Positions 6,239 through 6,283 of a stretch of 6,283 bases of DNA are shown in pieces. The DNA lies in the NCBI GenBank assembly GCA_946409145.1, contig CAMJVA010000095.1:1-6283 (forward strand). Reading direction: 5' to 3'. The stretch comes from an uncultured Enterococcus sp. (GTDB lineage Bacteria > Bacillota > Bacilli > Lactobacillales > Enterococcaceae). The position numbers and the translations under genes are program-made. Within the stretch, counting starts at the first letter, position 1. Each line of letters opens with the position of its first letter. Below the pieces are notes generated by a model. That model was given only the letters and a program-made list of their open reading frames with translations. It had not been told where the DNA came from and did no database searches.

Positions 6239-6283
6239 AGATCGGAAGAGCGTCGTGTAGGGAAAGAGTGTAGATCTCGGTGG
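6239..6283. other. Illumina TruSeq adapter read-through, not genomic
   Basis: These 45 bases begin AGATCGGAAGAGCGTCGTGT and match, over their whole length, the reverse complement of the Illumina universal (P5-side) adapter as I know it. Translated in the deoC frame they give RSEERRVGKECRSRW, a peptide recognisable as a contaminant in many database proteins. The deoC frame switches from normal family sequence to this at one base. The first A could equally be native (the expected Thr codon begins with A), so the junction is uncertain by about one base. Confidence 0.98.

Noticed and set aside
6239..6283. A Lys/Arg-rich C-terminal extension of DeoC as a new domain or tag
   Set aside because: The 15 residues are the translation of Illumina adapter sequence.

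Overview
The window is chromosomal DNA from a low-GC Gram-positive bacterium. It most likely belongs to the Lactobacillales, near Enterococcus, Vagococcus or Carnobacterium. The grounds are the AT-rich codon choice, strong AGGAGG-type ribosome sites, a consensus CcpA cre box, a Firmicute-type pyrimidine-nucleoside phosphorylase and a type I pantothenate kinase. The gene set also resembles the coaA / RsmC-like methyltransferase / pdp / deoC neighbourhood I know from streptococci and relatives. I cannot name the species.

Layout. Positions 1-2526 hold two minus-strand genes: coaA (2526 to 1603), then guaA (1508 leftwards, cut off by the window edge about 17 codons before its expected end). A divergent promoter region (2527-2714) separates them from the plus-strand genes. 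A cytoplasmic SGNH/GDSL-type hydrolase (2715-3293) and an RsmC/YbxB-like rRNA methyltransferase (3324-3926) look like a two-gene unit ending at a hairpin terminator (4007-4042). A 370-base AT-rich gap follows; it holds that terminator and, at its right end, a promoter whose -35 box lies inside a perfect cre match. This promoter drives pdp (4297-5598) and deoC (from 5630), the start of a deoxynucleoside catabolic operon.

How the genes work together. Pdp cleaves pyrimidine nucleosides to a base plus (deoxy)ribose-1-phosphate. After isomerisation by a mutase not seen here, DeoC splits deoxyribose-5-phosphate into acetaldehyde and glyceraldehyde-3-phosphate. The cre box fits repression of this salvage and carbon-scavenging route when a preferred sugar is present. 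CoaA begins coenzyme A synthesis and GuaA completes GMP synthesis; both are housekeeping genes.

The right end is not biological. From 6239 to 6283 the sequence is Illumina TruSeq adapter read-through fused in frame to deoC. The true deoC sequence stops at 6238, and its last ~17-20 codons are missing. I see no novel defence, mobile or biosynthetic system. Apart from the adapter, the points of interest are small regulatory symmetries in the two intergenic regions.
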